Shown: positions 11,441 through 23,600 of the stretch, piece by piece
Numbering within the stretch: the stretch's first letter is position 1
Layout: each line of letters opens with the position of its first letter
DNA from: Ottelia alismoides
Lineage: Eukaryota; Streptophyta; Magnoliopsida; Alismatales; Hydrocharitaceae
Reading direction: 5' to 3'
Assembly (NCBI GenBank): GCA_037367405.1
Contig: JAZKJV010001876.1
Location: 806,001-870,000 of the forward strand
Length of the DNA: 64,000 nt
Notes under the pieces: generated by a model
The model's input: only the letters and a program-made list of their open reading frames with translations
Databases searched by the model: none
What the model was told of the DNA's origin: nothing
Made by a program: the position numbers and the translations under genes

Positions 11441-11860
11441 CCATACTTAGGGATACTTCACCCTATGTAAAGGGGGATGAGTTGATTCACTGATTCCACC
11501 TGTACATTCCTCGTAAACCACAATCGCCCCCATTTATTTTGCTCGTCTTTTATGCTTAGGATACCAGATCCTAAGTATGGGGGGGACCGATTATCCTATG
11601 ATTAGTGTTCTCGATTTTTATTCTTTTTATTTTTCTCTTGTATATCCTTTCGTTACCACGAATCATTGATCCCCAACTTTTATCCACATTCTTTTCTATA
11701 CTTAGGATACTTTATCCTAAGTATAGGGGGGACCGAGTGATCTCGTTGATCTCGTTCTTATCTATTTCTCTTTTGCCTTCATTATATATTCTTTTCCTTC
11801 AGGCACCTCATTTGTGTCTTCTACTATACTTATGATGACCAGATCGTAAGTATAGGGGGG
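11441..11860 (+). repeat. Hairpin/G-run array, R unit 1 (four units)
   Basis: Four inverted repeats at 11441-11476, 11551-11587, 11696-11731 and 11824-11860, spaced 110-145 bp apart. Each has the form CTATACTTAGGAT, a short loop, ATCCTAAGTATAG, then a run of 4-7 G. The first is damaged in this copy (CCCTATGTAAAG where unit 2 has CCCTAAGTATAG). The 3' arm plus G-run is nearly identical to the true polypurine tract at 13564-13576. Similar arrays occur in B and A2. Confidence 0.88.
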
Positions 11861-11906
11861 TTGACTTACTTCTTTACTTATTCGTTTTCACCCACTTTTA
11901 CTTAGC

Positions 11907-11978
11907 ACGAGTTATGTTCTCCTTTTCTCTTTTGTATATATTATATAACTTAAACCTATACTTTTGTCCATAACTCGT
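11907..11978 (+). repeat. Larger stem-loop following hairpin array, R unit 1
   Basis: ACGAGTTATG (11907-11916) pairs perfectly with CATAACTCGT (11969-11978) across a loop of about 52 bases. Unit 2 has it at 19019-19028/19090-19099, and A2 has a form of it at 63535-63544/63633-63641. Confidence 0.65.
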
Positions 11979-11999
11979 ACTTTTATGTATTTTCTATAT

Positions 12000-13563
12000 C
12001 TATAAAATCCATAAAAACCGTGTGAGGGTAATTTAAAATCCACCTATGTATGTATTTATGTATCTATTATTTATAAAATCCTTGTAAATAAGTAAAATAT
12101 GTTTAAAATCTTTATTTAAAACTCTTAATTTAAAATATGTATGAAAAATATGTGTTTAATATGTATAATACTTATTGAAAATCATAGATATAAAAATATG
12201 TGTAAAAATCATTTAATCCTTGTAAAATTCTTTGTATATAAAATTTTTAAAATACATTAGTTATTTAATCCAAATAAAATATGGGTAATTTATCTTGTAA
12301 AATACTTATACATATGCTTGTTTATAAAAACTGAACAATCCATTAAAAAATACAAAGTCCTAAAATTCATAAAAATTACAAAAGCTTTAAAATCCACAAA
12401 AATGAGTAAAATTCAGAAAATTTACTTCACAAAAACATGGTTGCATTTGCATTTGCATTTTTAAGAATAAGTTTGATTTCCAGAACAAAAGATTGGGAAT
12501 AGTCTAAAGGATGGAGCTTGATTATGGCCTTTAACTTTCATTGGAAGGAGCCTAAGTTAGGAACTGGAATTTAGACTGTTCCGGTCTTTGAATTAAAATA
12601 TTTGGGTTCCATAAGACCATATTTGGGAAATCAACTCATATGTGCTTAAGTAGACCATTTGGTGTCATCCATATAACTTTGCACCAATGAACCAATCTTG
12701 GACACATGCACTTTACACTTAGCTCGACTTTTATGAAGTTGTGAAGGGCAATACATCTTGGTAGTACGTTTCTATCCTTGTCTTTGCAGCATTGACGTCT
12801 AAAGACGAGAGAGATTGGGATTGTGATAGTCGCTTCGGATGAGGGAAGGATCTGCTGACACAATTTTTTTAAGACCTCAAAAAAGGGACAGAACAAATGA
12901 CGTTATATCCATCGAGGCACAAAAAGATGAATGCAATGCAAGCAAATTACAAAGCCAAATCAAAGAAGAAGCCACCAAATACAAATACGACCACAATGGT
13001 CCAAAGTTCCACCGAAAATGCATGCACTTCTTAGTAGAGACATAGCTACACCGGTTGAGCTTCACAAGGAGATGCGTCTACACTGGTCGCACTCCATTTC
13101 TTTTCTCATTCTTCTACTTTCTCTCTACATTCGATTGTGGACATAGCACGAACTGACCTCAGAAGGGAATACCTCCTCCCCAAGGAAAGAGTAGCTTGAT
13201 GAGGAAGCAATGGAAGTGTATAGCTGTGATAGACGGTTCCTTTGCTTCTTTAGGCAGGAACAGCTAAATCAATTCACATATTGTACAAATTGACTTCAAG
13301 GATGATAGAGTTTGCGATATGAATAAGTGAGTCTGAACTAGCTGATGAGGTGATCTTAAATAAGGATTTGTGGAACTTGAGGACTGTTGAGGATAAAATC
13401 CAAAACCTAGTTAAGGCTCCGACAAAATGCTTGTTTCAGGCCCGATCGAGCTCTATCCTATGTCTGTTCTCATGAATTGGTTTAGGAAAACAAATTCATT
13501 TTAACTTTCTTTATTTTTCCCTTATTTTTCAAATAAGTGTTTGCTAAGGGAGTAGTAAAGCTT
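12000..13563 (+). other. R unit 1, 3' non-coding region
   Basis: About 1.5 kb without a convincing gene. The stretch from about 12480 to 13200 aligns with D (35040-35900); the last 45 bp before the polypurine tract match D, A2 and C. Small frames at 12636-12896 and 12839-13146 recur in unit 2 only because the DNA is duplicated. Confidence 0.55.
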
Positions 13564-13576
13564 AAGTATAGGGGGT
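13564..13576 (+). other. Polypurine tract before R LTR2
   Basis: AAGTATAGGGGGT directly abuts the LTR start TGATGAATCC. Plus-strand DNA synthesis would be primed here. Confidence 0.8.
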
Positions 13577-16126
13577 TGATGAATCCATGATTCATTAACA
13601 TTTCTGTTGCATTTTGTCTTAAAACCCTTAACAAATACATGTAAATATGCATTAATTCCTATCTTTTATCAAAACCTCATTCATGAATAAAAATGCACTT
13701 TTATGCATAAAAACATGTAAATAAATATAGAATAAAGAAAATAAGGCCGATTGTAGATATGTATATATGTACAATATGACTCAGATAATATAAATATAGC
13801 TGCAAGATATATTTATATAACCTAATCCCCGAGACCAAGTCAGAGTGGATTGGTCGACAAACCAATAAGTAGGGGGATATATGGAAAGAAAACCATAAAA
13901 ATAATTTAAGACACATTCCACACATTCTTCACTATTTATCAATAAATACTAAATCTTCATTGATTCTTAATTAATTCATATATGCATATTTTTCACCAAG
14001 CTCTTTTCCTAATTATTTCTAAAAATGTATACAAAAATATAAAAATAAGTTAAAAATATTATGTTGTATATTTTCCAAGAAATCCAACGTTTAAATTGTC
14101 AAATTCTCAACTTCTGAGCCTCATAACTTTCTCATACGAACTCCAATTTCACTCTACTAACCTTTAAAGTTCATAAAATAATATTCTCTAGTTAATGAAG
14201 GTGATTTCACTAAAAACGGAGTCCATTTGCAAAAGGGACCTGAGGACAATGAGGTTTCTGGGCTATTTATTTTATTTAGAACACATTATTTATAATTTTA
14301 TTAATTTATAATTTCTAATTATTTTCATAATCTTGTAAGATAATCTTGATTTATTTCAGATTTTTTGGAGCTTATTTACTATTTTAATTAAATCAAAAAC
14401 ACTAATATATAGATGAAATTAAACTGTATAACTCATACTTGTATTTATTAATATATGTAAACTAATTTATTAAAATCCTTAAAAATTCTCATAGATTTTG
14501 TTTATTATTCTAACAATTAAGAAAATATAAAATTAATATGTAATTATTTATTTATTAAATTAAAAATCCAAAAACTTTTTATCTATACTTATGTAATAAT
14601 TATATCTCGTATAATATTATTTACATTTCTTGTTTTTATACCTATTTAAAATAACGTAATTTGTTATTTATTATTTATTATTTAATTTATAAGCTATTTA
14701 TGCATCTGGCCAACCAGGTGCTGACACGTGTTAGCACCTGGTTCTTCTTCAAGAACCAGGCCGTTGGAGCTCTGCTCCAATGCCTCTTCTTCACTTATTT
14801 TTCCCGCGCACTCCATAACCCCTTCATGCAATATAATCCATTGATCTTATTCACCTAACAACCCTCCTAGTTGCCAACCATTGGATCTACCCTAAATCTT
14901 CACCATTTCTCCTATAAAATCACCCAAAGTTGGCGCTAGCCAACTAACTCATCTCCAACCCACCTGAACTCCAGATCTAGTGGCCAACCTCCTACTTTCC
15001 TACCTCGCTCCGCCCTCTCTGGAGTTGACAGCTCCGCCCATGGGTACTCGCATGGAAGGAGGATCATTCGGGAGACGTTCCAAGGCTAGCTTGGCCTTGC
15101 ATCGCTACCATCACAATGCGTAGAGCTCCGAGAACGCTGCCCCGTCGAGCGAAGACCAGCAGCGGTTTTACACCCTGCAACCACAGGTATTCCTCCATCT
15201 TTGCAATATTCTTTCTCGATCTATGTGCCATGATTAGTGTGGATAAGCACATCATTAGGGTGCTTAATCATCCCTCTTAAACGTGCATCAATATCCTACA
15301 TTCAATTCGTTTCAAAAGCAAACCAAATCGTGTCTCACTCTTCGCCAATATTCTCACGCACATTTTTGTTAATTCTGGAAACACTATTTGATCTTGCAAT
15401 TCTTAATTTGTTGGCCGATTTCTTCGCAAATCGAGCACATATCCTCCATATTTGCATGTGCAACAACCATCTAGAGAAAATGCAAGTCAGCTGGAGATTC
15501 TTCATCTTCATGCCAATTTCATTCAAAGAAGGCGCAACATCCTTAGCATTAGTATCAACTACCTTAGCGAGGTTTTTCAGTATTTGTTGTAGGTTTTCCT
15601 CGCTTTAGTATCGCATTTTGATTCGTCGAAGTTCGTCTCCGTTTTGATCTGTTTTCGAGTCTTCTTCGAGCTCGTTGCTCAATCGATTTGCCTACTATAT
15701 AATATCATCTATATATTTTTCACATACTATATTGTAGGTAAAGTGTTTGAAAATTATCACTTTGAAAAAAATAAATCAAAATTGAAAAATATAAAACCAA
15801 ATAAAAACTTAAAAATCAAAAATCCATAAAAAAGATCTCGCGCTTTCTCGCTTGCTTTAAGAAGGGATAAAAGTCACAAAAATATAATTTTCCCTCAAAA
15901 ATCAAGATACCTCTATTTTGCCTCCTTGAGTTCGACCCAGGCACACTTAGCTGGATAAATAAAAAAATGTAAGGTTTAAAATAGGAGAGAAGCTGATTAA
16001 TCAAATTTACCTTACTTTCTCTCTCCTATTTTAAAACTGATTTTTGTTTGATAAACTCGGATCTCTTTACAGTTCTCTACACCGACAACACAATCACTTA
16101 ACCGCAATCGGATCCGAGCTTCATCA
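13577..16126 (+). repeat. R LTR2 (shared middle LTR, with internal deletion)
   Basis: 2550 bp, TGATGAATCC to GAGCTTCATCA. It is about 550 bp shorter than LTR1, chiefly from one deletion at 15556-15558 corresponding to 7939-8441 of LTR1, with CAA shared at both breakpoints. Promoter palindromes are at 14712-14780, a TATA box at 14912-14920, and a possible splice donor GT at 15187. Confidence 0.9.
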
Positions 16127-16129
16127 AAA

Positions 16130-16147
16130 TGGCGATGTTGCCGGGGA
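16130..16147 (+). other. Primer binding site (tRNA-Asp), R unit 2, mutated
   Basis: TGGCGATGTTGCCGGGGA differs from the tRNA-Asp primer site at two positions and lies three bases after the LTR2 end. Confidence 0.88.
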
Positions 16148-17435
16148 GGCGATAGGGTTATTTTGATTTTAAACATATTTTGTTATTTTTTTTCTTTCTT
16201 CTTATTTTTCATGGTGTTTACTCTATTTTCTTATGGCTTTTCTCGAGTCGTCTATCAATCTCCTTTAGCCTCTAACCAATTTTGCAGGGCCTGCAGGATC
16301 AGCCGACTTCTTAGGAAGCCGAGTCAGTTGAGAGAGTAGAGGCCAACTCCTTCTTTACGAGTCTACTGTAGAGGGAAAAGTTGATTAGTGTAATTTTGTG
16401 TGAGAGAGAGTCGTATTGAACTTTCGTAGAAGGGGTCCACTAAAGACATCTTGACTTGTAAATCGGACTTTATACTTTCTCGGGGTCTATTTCACCAGGT
16501 GTCGATGCACTTGGGGGACCTCACCGCGGTGTTTGGTTTTCTTCCGATTTTATTTGTTTCACGCGATTTCGTGGAGCCTTAGGATTGCATGGATGATTGA
16601 TTAGATGACTAAAGTAAACCTATATCCCTAATCCCGAATTCGGCATAATTCACCAATTTTGAAAAATAAATTCATTCTTACGCTAGAGCTGCTTATTAGG
16701 ATTCGGTTTTATTGACTTTTTCATGCATTATCCTATAGGTTTACAATTTCTGTGGTTCACTTGCATGTAGATTGCTAGCGTCAGGTATGATCTCTATCTC
16801 TGCATGCATCATTGATTTCCGCCACATTCCATGATTCTCCCTCCATGAGACACATTTTCAAAAATTAAAAAGAACCAACATCCTGCTAGTTATTGTTGAA
16901 AATATCCAAAAAAAATGAAAACCATAAAAATAAAAAAAACTTTTTCTTTCTTCTAAAATCTTGAGAAAAAATAAAAAAAATACCTGGACTAAAATTGCAA
17001 TGGGAGAGAAAACCCCTCTTTGTTTGCAGGTAACTTCCAGACAGAGTGAGGCACGTACACTTAAGAATAGAGCCCCAATCCCTGGACTCGTTCCCTAAGC
17101 GCTTGTACATTCTCTTTGGGCCATGTTATTTGTTGCAAGCACTTGCCTCCGACCATTAGAAAAAGTAGCCTTGTTTAGCTTGGTACGCAACGCCAGCTTA
17201 AACCCAAGCTACCATAGGAGACTACACCTGGGAGCTTGTCAAACAATTGATTGATCACCAAAATATAAAATTGAAAAGATAACAGACCGATCCATTGGTC
17301 TTCACAGTGTTCAGTTGGTGAATTTGGGGTTGTATTGTGCTTGACTACGAGGTATGCGTTATACCGCGTCTTATACGCCTTCACACTCGTGTTTTTGACT
17401 TGACTTCGTATTCTCTCTCGATATTATTTTAACAT
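16148..17435 (+). other. R unit 2 leader, non-coding
   Basis: Counterpart of 9033-10320. No gene seen; frames such as 16886-17110 and 17175-17384 have no recognisable content. Confidence 0.5.
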
Positions 17436-17439
17436 CGAA

Positions 17440-18446
17440 GATGACGACTATACGGATTTTGTGCTTAGACTCTTTGAGCTTTCGATCTTCCATTGTCTAT
17501 CGTATGTCTTCACAGATTCAGGATGACACTCTTCTCGAGTCAGTTCATGTCATGACCAGCCTGAGTTAGATGAGGGACATCATTTTGACATGCCAGACAT
17601 TGATAATCTCGTAGTTGAGAAACAAGTCATTTTGTTTGATGAAATTGATGTGTTTTCTGAGGACCAGACATCTATTAGCATTAGCGTAGTTCGAGGATCG
17701 ATTTCAGAAACTTATTCGTCAGCCGCGTGGTGGGATAGTACCATTTCAAGTTTCCAGATTATTCAGAGGCAGTCTTCTGCCAATATGACACTTTGGTGTG
17801 AGGAATGGGTGCTCGATATTAATACAGATGCCTGGTTAGACTCTTATTTTTCTGTCTTATCAGACAAGTTTGATTTCTTCTCCGAGGGTTATCTGCGGGA
17901 GGAAACACTACGTTCTGATTACTCGGTTTCATTCCATGAGCGTATATCTGATCTGTCGGATTACGAAATCGAGTCTTCTAATACCGATTCTGAGTCTGAG
18001 TCATCTCACCTTGATGACCCTCGCAAGGATTGATGTCTTTAGAGATATTCGATGATTTCTCTAATTTCTCTGTATTAGATGCATCGGATATCAGTTTTCT
18101 TAGAGAGTCTCTCGATCTTGACTTGCTATACATGTTTGAGACGGTGATTGATGTGGAGGAATCTCTTACCGATCCTTTTTTCTCCACATTCGACTTTCTC
18201 GGCTCCATTATTTCTCTCTATTCGGATCTTGAGCCGTTGATACCACTTGAGCTACCAGTTCACAACTTCATTTTCTCATTTATTTACCCGGTAGTATTCA
18301 CCCACATGATTGAACATTCGGGTGTTGACTTTGTTGTTGTTCTCACATCAAGACGCGGCAACAACAATACGGCATTCGCCTTACAGATGTCGTCCTTAAC
18401 CTTGATATTGCTTTATCCTAGCCTTTGTGTTCAGCTAGGGGTGTAA
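17440..18446 (+). pseudogene. Unrecognised acidic ORF, R unit 2
   Basis: Second copy of the acidic ORF, better preserved. Frame 17590-18033 (147 codons) and frame 18030-18446 (138 codons) overlap at a frameshift near 18030. Together they cover nearly the whole region seen in unit 1, including the Ser/Asp/Glu cluster near 17960-18010 and the segment DPFFSTFDFLGSIISLYSDLEP. No domain is recognised. Hydrophobic stretches near the C-terminus (FIFSFIYPVVFTHMIE) are too short and mixed for a confident membrane call. The change that removes the unit 1 stop near 11284 extends this frame to 18446. Confidence 0.5.
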
Positions 18447-18553
18447 ACTCTAGCGCTTGTTAAGAGGCACCTCAACATTGTTCACTTTGTACAGTCGTTA
18501 TTTATCTATGTTATTTATTCTCTTGCTCATCCCTCGTGTGTTGATATTTTTTC

Positions 18554-18972
18554 CATACTTAGGGATACTTCACCCTAAGTATAGGGGGATGAGTCGATTC
18601 GCTGATTCCACCTATACATTCCTCGTAAACCACAATCGTCCCCATTTTTTTGCTCATCTTTTAAACTTAGGATACCAGATCCTAAGTATTGGGGGGACCG
18701 ATTGTCCTGTGATTAGCGTTCTCGATTTTCATTCTTTGTATTTTTCTCTTGTATATCCTTTCTTTACCACGAATCACTGATCCCCAATTTTTGGCCACAT
18801 TCTTTTCTATACTTAGGATATTTTATCCTAAGTATATGGGGGGACCGAGGGATCTCGTTGATCTCGTTCTTATCTATTTCTCTTGTGCCTTTGTTGTATA
18901 TTCTTTTCCCTCAGGCACCTCATTTGTGTCTTCTACTATACCTACGATGACTAGATCGTAAGTAAAGGGAGG
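18554..18972 (+). repeat. Hairpin/G-run array, R unit 2 (four units)
   Basis: Counterparts of the unit 1 array at 18554-18589, 18662-18697, 18807-18843 and 18936-18972. The first stem is intact here. The fourth reads CCTACGAT...ATCGTAAG where unit 1 has CTTATGAT...ATCGTAAG, so its inner stem pairs fully CGAT/ATCG. Confidence 0.88.
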
Positions 18973-19018
18973 TCGACTGACTTCTTTACTTATTTGTTTT
19001 TGCCCACTTTTACTTAGC

Positions 19019-19099
19019 ACGAGTTATGTCCTCCTTTTCTCTTTTGTATATATTGTATATATTGTATAACTTAAACCTATACTTTTGTCCATAACTCGT
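19019..19099 (+). repeat. Larger stem-loop following hairpin array, R unit 2
   Basis: ACGAGTTATG (19019-19028) pairs with CATAACTCGT (19090-19099). The loop is longer than in unit 1 because a short TATATTG stretch is duplicated. Confidence 0.6.
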
Positions 19100-19109
19100 A
19101 CTTTTATGT

Positions 19110-20682
19110 ATTTTCAATATCTATAAAATCCATAAATACTGTGTGAGGGAAATTTAAAATCCACCTATGTATGTATTTATGTATCTATTATTTAAAAAAT
19201 CCTTGTAAATAAGTAAAATATGTTTAAAATCTTTATTTAAAACTCTTAATTTAAAATATGTATGAAAAATATGTGTTTAATATGTATAGTACTTATTTAA
19301 AATCCTAGCTATTAAAATATGTGTAAAAATCATTTAATCCTTGTAAAATTCTTTGTATATAAAATTTGTTAAATACATTAGTCATTTAATCCAAATAAAA
19401 TATGGGTAATTTATCTTGTAAAATACTTATACATATGCTTGTTTATAAAAATTGAAAAATACATAAAAAAATGCAAAGTCCTAAAATTCATAAAAATTAC
19501 AAAAGCTTTAAAATCCACAAAAATGGTAGATTTCAGAAAATTTACTTCACAAAAACATGGTTGCATTTGCATTCGCATTTTTCAGAATAAGTTCGATTTC
19601 TAGAACTAAAAATTGGGAATAGTATAAAGGATGGAGCTTGATTATGGCCTTTAACTTTCATTGTAAGGAGCCTAAGTTAGGAACTGGAATTTAGACTCTT
19701 CAGGTCTTTGAATTAAAATCTTTGGGTTCCATAAGACCATATTTGGGAAATCAACTCATATGTGCTTAAGTAGACCATTTGGTGTCATACGCATAACTCT
19801 GCACCAGTGAACCAATCTTGGACACATGCACTTTACACTTAGCTCGACTTCTATGAAGTTGCGAAGGGCAATACATCTTGGTATTACGTTTCTATCCTTG
19901 TCTTTGCAGCATTGACGTCTAAAGACGGGAGAGATTGGGGTTGCGATAGTCGCTTCGGATGAGGGAAGGATCTGCTGACACAATTTTTTTAAGACCTCAA
20001 AAAAGGGATAGAACAAAAGATGCTATATCCGTCGAGGCACAAAAAGATGAATGCAATGCAAGCAAATTACAAAGCCAAATCAAAGAAGAAGCCACCAAAT
20101 ACAAATACGACCACAATGGTCCAAGCTTCCACCGAAAATGCATGCACATCTTAGTGGAGACATAGCTACACCGGTTGAGCTTCACGAGGAGATGCGTCTA
20201 CAATGGTCGCACTCCACTTCTTTTCTCATTCTTCTACTTTCTCTCTATATTCGATTGTGGACATAGCACGAACTGACCTCAAAAGGGAATACCTCCCTGC
20301 ATGAGGAAAGAGTGGCTTGATGTGGAAGCAATGGAAGTATATAGCTAGGATAGATGGTTCCTTCGCTTCTTTAAGCAAGAAGAGCTAAATCAATCACACA
20401 CTGTACAAATTGACTTCAAGGATGATAGAGTTTGCAATATGAATAAGTGAGTCTGAACTAGCTGATGAGGTGATCTTAAATAAGGATTTGTGGAACTTAA
20501 GGATTGTTGAGGATAAAATCCTAATCCTAGTTAAGGCTCTGACAAAATGCTTGTTTAAGGCCCGATCGAGCTCTGTCCTTTCTCTTTTCTCATGAATTGG
20601 TTTAGGAAAACAAATTCATTCTAACTTTCTTTATTTTTCCCTTATTTTTAAATAAGTGTTTTCTAAGGGACTAGCAAAGTCT
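19110..20682 (+). other. R unit 2, 3' non-coding region
   Basis: Duplicate of 12000-13563. No gene seen. It ends in the block AAATAAGTGTTTTCTAAGGG before a slightly changed polypurine tract (20683-20695). Confidence 0.55.
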
Positions 20683-20695
20683 AAGTATAGAGGGT

Positions 20696-23600
20696 TGATG
20701 ATTTCATGATTCATTAACATTTCTGTTGCATTTGTCTTAAAACCCTTAACAAATACATGTAAATATGCATTAATTCCTATCTTTTATCAAAACGTCATTC
20801 ATGAATAAAAATGCACTTTTATGCATCAAAAGCATGTAAATAAATATAGAATAAAGAAAATAAGGCAGATTGTAGATATGTATATATGTCCAATATGACT
20901 CAGATAATATAAATATAGCTGCAAGATATATTTATATAACCTAATCCCCCAGATCAAGTAAACATGGATTGGTCGACAAACCAATAAGTAGGGGGAGATA
21001 AGGAAAGAAAACCATAAAAATAATTTAAGACACATTCCACACATTCTTCATTATTTATCAATAAATACCAAATCTTCATTGATTTTTAATTAATTCATAT
21101 GTGCATATTTTCGCCAAACTCTTTTCCTAATTATTTCTAAAAATGTATACAAAAATATAAAAATAAGATAAAAATATTATCTTGTATATATGCCAAGAAA
21201 TCCAACGTTTAAATTGTCAAATTCTCAACTTCTGAACCTCATAACTTTCTCATACGAGCTGCAATTTCACTTTACTCAGATTTAAAGTTCATAAAATAAT
21301 ATTCTCTAATTAATTAAGGTGATTTCACTAAAATCGGAGTCTGTTTGCAAAAAGTCGGTTTCGGGACCTAACGACAATGGGGTTTCTAGGCTATTTATTT
21401 TATTTAGAACACATTATTTATAATTTTAGTAATTTTATAATTTTTAATTATTTTCATTATCTTGTAAGTTAACCTTGATTTATTTCAGATTTTTTTGAAG
21501 CTTATTTATTATTTTAATTAAATAAAAAACACTAAATATAGATGAAATTGAACTGTATAACTCATACTTGTATTTATTAATATATGTAAAATAATTTTTT
21601 AAAATCCATAAAAATTCACATAGATTTTATTTATTATTCTAACAATTAATAAAATATAAAATTAATATGTAATTATTTATTTATTAAATTAAAAAACCAA
21701 ATCCTATTTATCTATACTTATGTAAGAATTATATCTCGTATAATATTTATTATTTATAAACAGAAATTATTATATAATTTAATTATTTACATTTCTTACT
21801 TTTATACCTATTTAAAATAATGTTATTTATTATTTATTATTTAATTTATAAGCTATTTATGCATATGTCCAACCAGGTGCTGACACGTGTCAGCAACGTG
21901 TCAGCACCTGGTTCTTCTTCAAGAACCAGGCCGTTGGAGCTCTACTCCAACGCCTCTTCTTCACTTATTTTTCCCGCGCACTCCATAACCCCTTCATGTG
22001 ATCTAATCCCTTGATTTTATTCACCTAAAAACCCTCCTACTCGCCAACCATTGGATCTACCCTAAACCTTCACCATTTCTCCTATAAAATCACCCAAAGT
22101 TGGCGCTAGCCAACTAACTCATTTCCAACCCACCTGAACTCCAGATCTAGTGGCCGACCTCTTACTTTCCTAGCCTCGCTCCGCCCTCTCCTCCCAAGGG
22201 TACATGCGTGGAAGGAGGATCATCAGGGAGATGTTCCAAGGCTAGCTTGGCCTTGCATCGCTGCCATCGCACTGCGTAGAGCTTTGGGAACGCCGCCCCG
22301 TCGAGCGAAGAGCATCAGCGGTTTTATACCCTGCAACCATAGGTATTCCTCCATCTTTGCAATATTCGGTCTCGATCTGTGTGCCACGATCAGCATGGAT
22401 AAGCACATCATTAGGATGCTTAATCATCCTTATTAAACATGCATCCAATTCGTTTCAATAGCAAACCAATTCGTATCTCACTCTTCGCCAATATTCTCAT
22501 GCACATTTCTTTTAATTTTGGAAACACTATTTGATCTTGCAATTCTTAATTTGTCGGCTGATTTTTTTGCAAATCGAGCACATATTATCCATATTTTCAG
22601 ATCCAACAACCATCTTGAGCAAATGCAAGTCATCTGGAGATTCTTCATCTTCAAGCAAATCTTGTTGAAAGAAGGTGCAACATCCTTAGCATCATTATCA
22701 AAGCAGTCCAAGACCACTCCCGACCACGTACCACTGCGGGCAAGATCGAGGGGTGGAGGAGCCACCCCTCTGGCCCCGCCGGAGGATCCGGATCATCTTC
22801 ATTCGTTGGCGATAATTAGGAGAATCAGCCCCCTTCGTCAGCTGCTCAACCGCCTAAAGAACATTCAAGAACGCCCGGTGTACAGGCTGTCAACACATGG
22901 CAAACTTGGATGGCCCAGATTGCGCCTGATGTTATAATCCTGACTGCTTAATCTGAAATGGTGGGGAATTTGCGTCTTAGACCCAGAAGATTTCCAGAAG
23001 TCCATAAGAGTTCCAAGCTTTCCAGATATTGCATTTAGATTCCTGTGTGGGGACCTAAATGCAATATTTCATATTTTCATTACAGTTTAGCCCCTGACAG
23101 AGGACTATTTTGCAGAACTTTTATTTTTGTTTCTTGCATTTTTACCCCTGAACTATAGGGTTTATTTGGACGTTTTTTCGAAGCTATTTCCTATCGATTT
23201 TTTCAGGGTAGTTACCAACTACCCTAGGAGGTTTTTCAGTATTTGTTGTGTGTTTTCGTCGCTTTATCGTTACATTTTGATTTGTCGAAGTTCGTCTCCG
23301 TTTTGATTTGTTTTCAAGTCTTCTTTGAGCTCGTTGCTCGATCGATTTACCTACTATATAATATCATCTATATATTTTTCACATACTATATTGTAGGTAA
23401 ATTATTTGAAAATATCACTTTGAAAAAATAAATAAAAATTGAAAAATATAAAACCAAATAAAAACTTAAAAATCAAAAATCCATAGAAAAGATCTCGTGC
23501 TTTCTCGCTTGCTTTAAGAAGGGATAAAAAATCACAAAAATATAATTTCCCCTCAAAAATCAAGATACCTCTATTCTGCCTCCTTGAGTTCGATCCAGGC

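Noticed and set aside
11441..11860. Hairpins followed by G-runs as bacterial-type terminators or a CRISPR array
   Set aside because: Terminators end in T-runs, not G-runs. Spacers are not of constant length, and the context is clearly a plant retrotransposon.
11441..11860. Hairpins as miniature inverted-repeat transposons
   Set aside because: No target duplications flank them, each unit is only about 36 bp, and their position is fixed in three element families.
12636..13146. Small frames repeated at 12636-13146 and 19756-20266
   Set aside because: Repeated because the R unit is duplicated. They overlap on both strands and D, which aligns here, does not keep them open.
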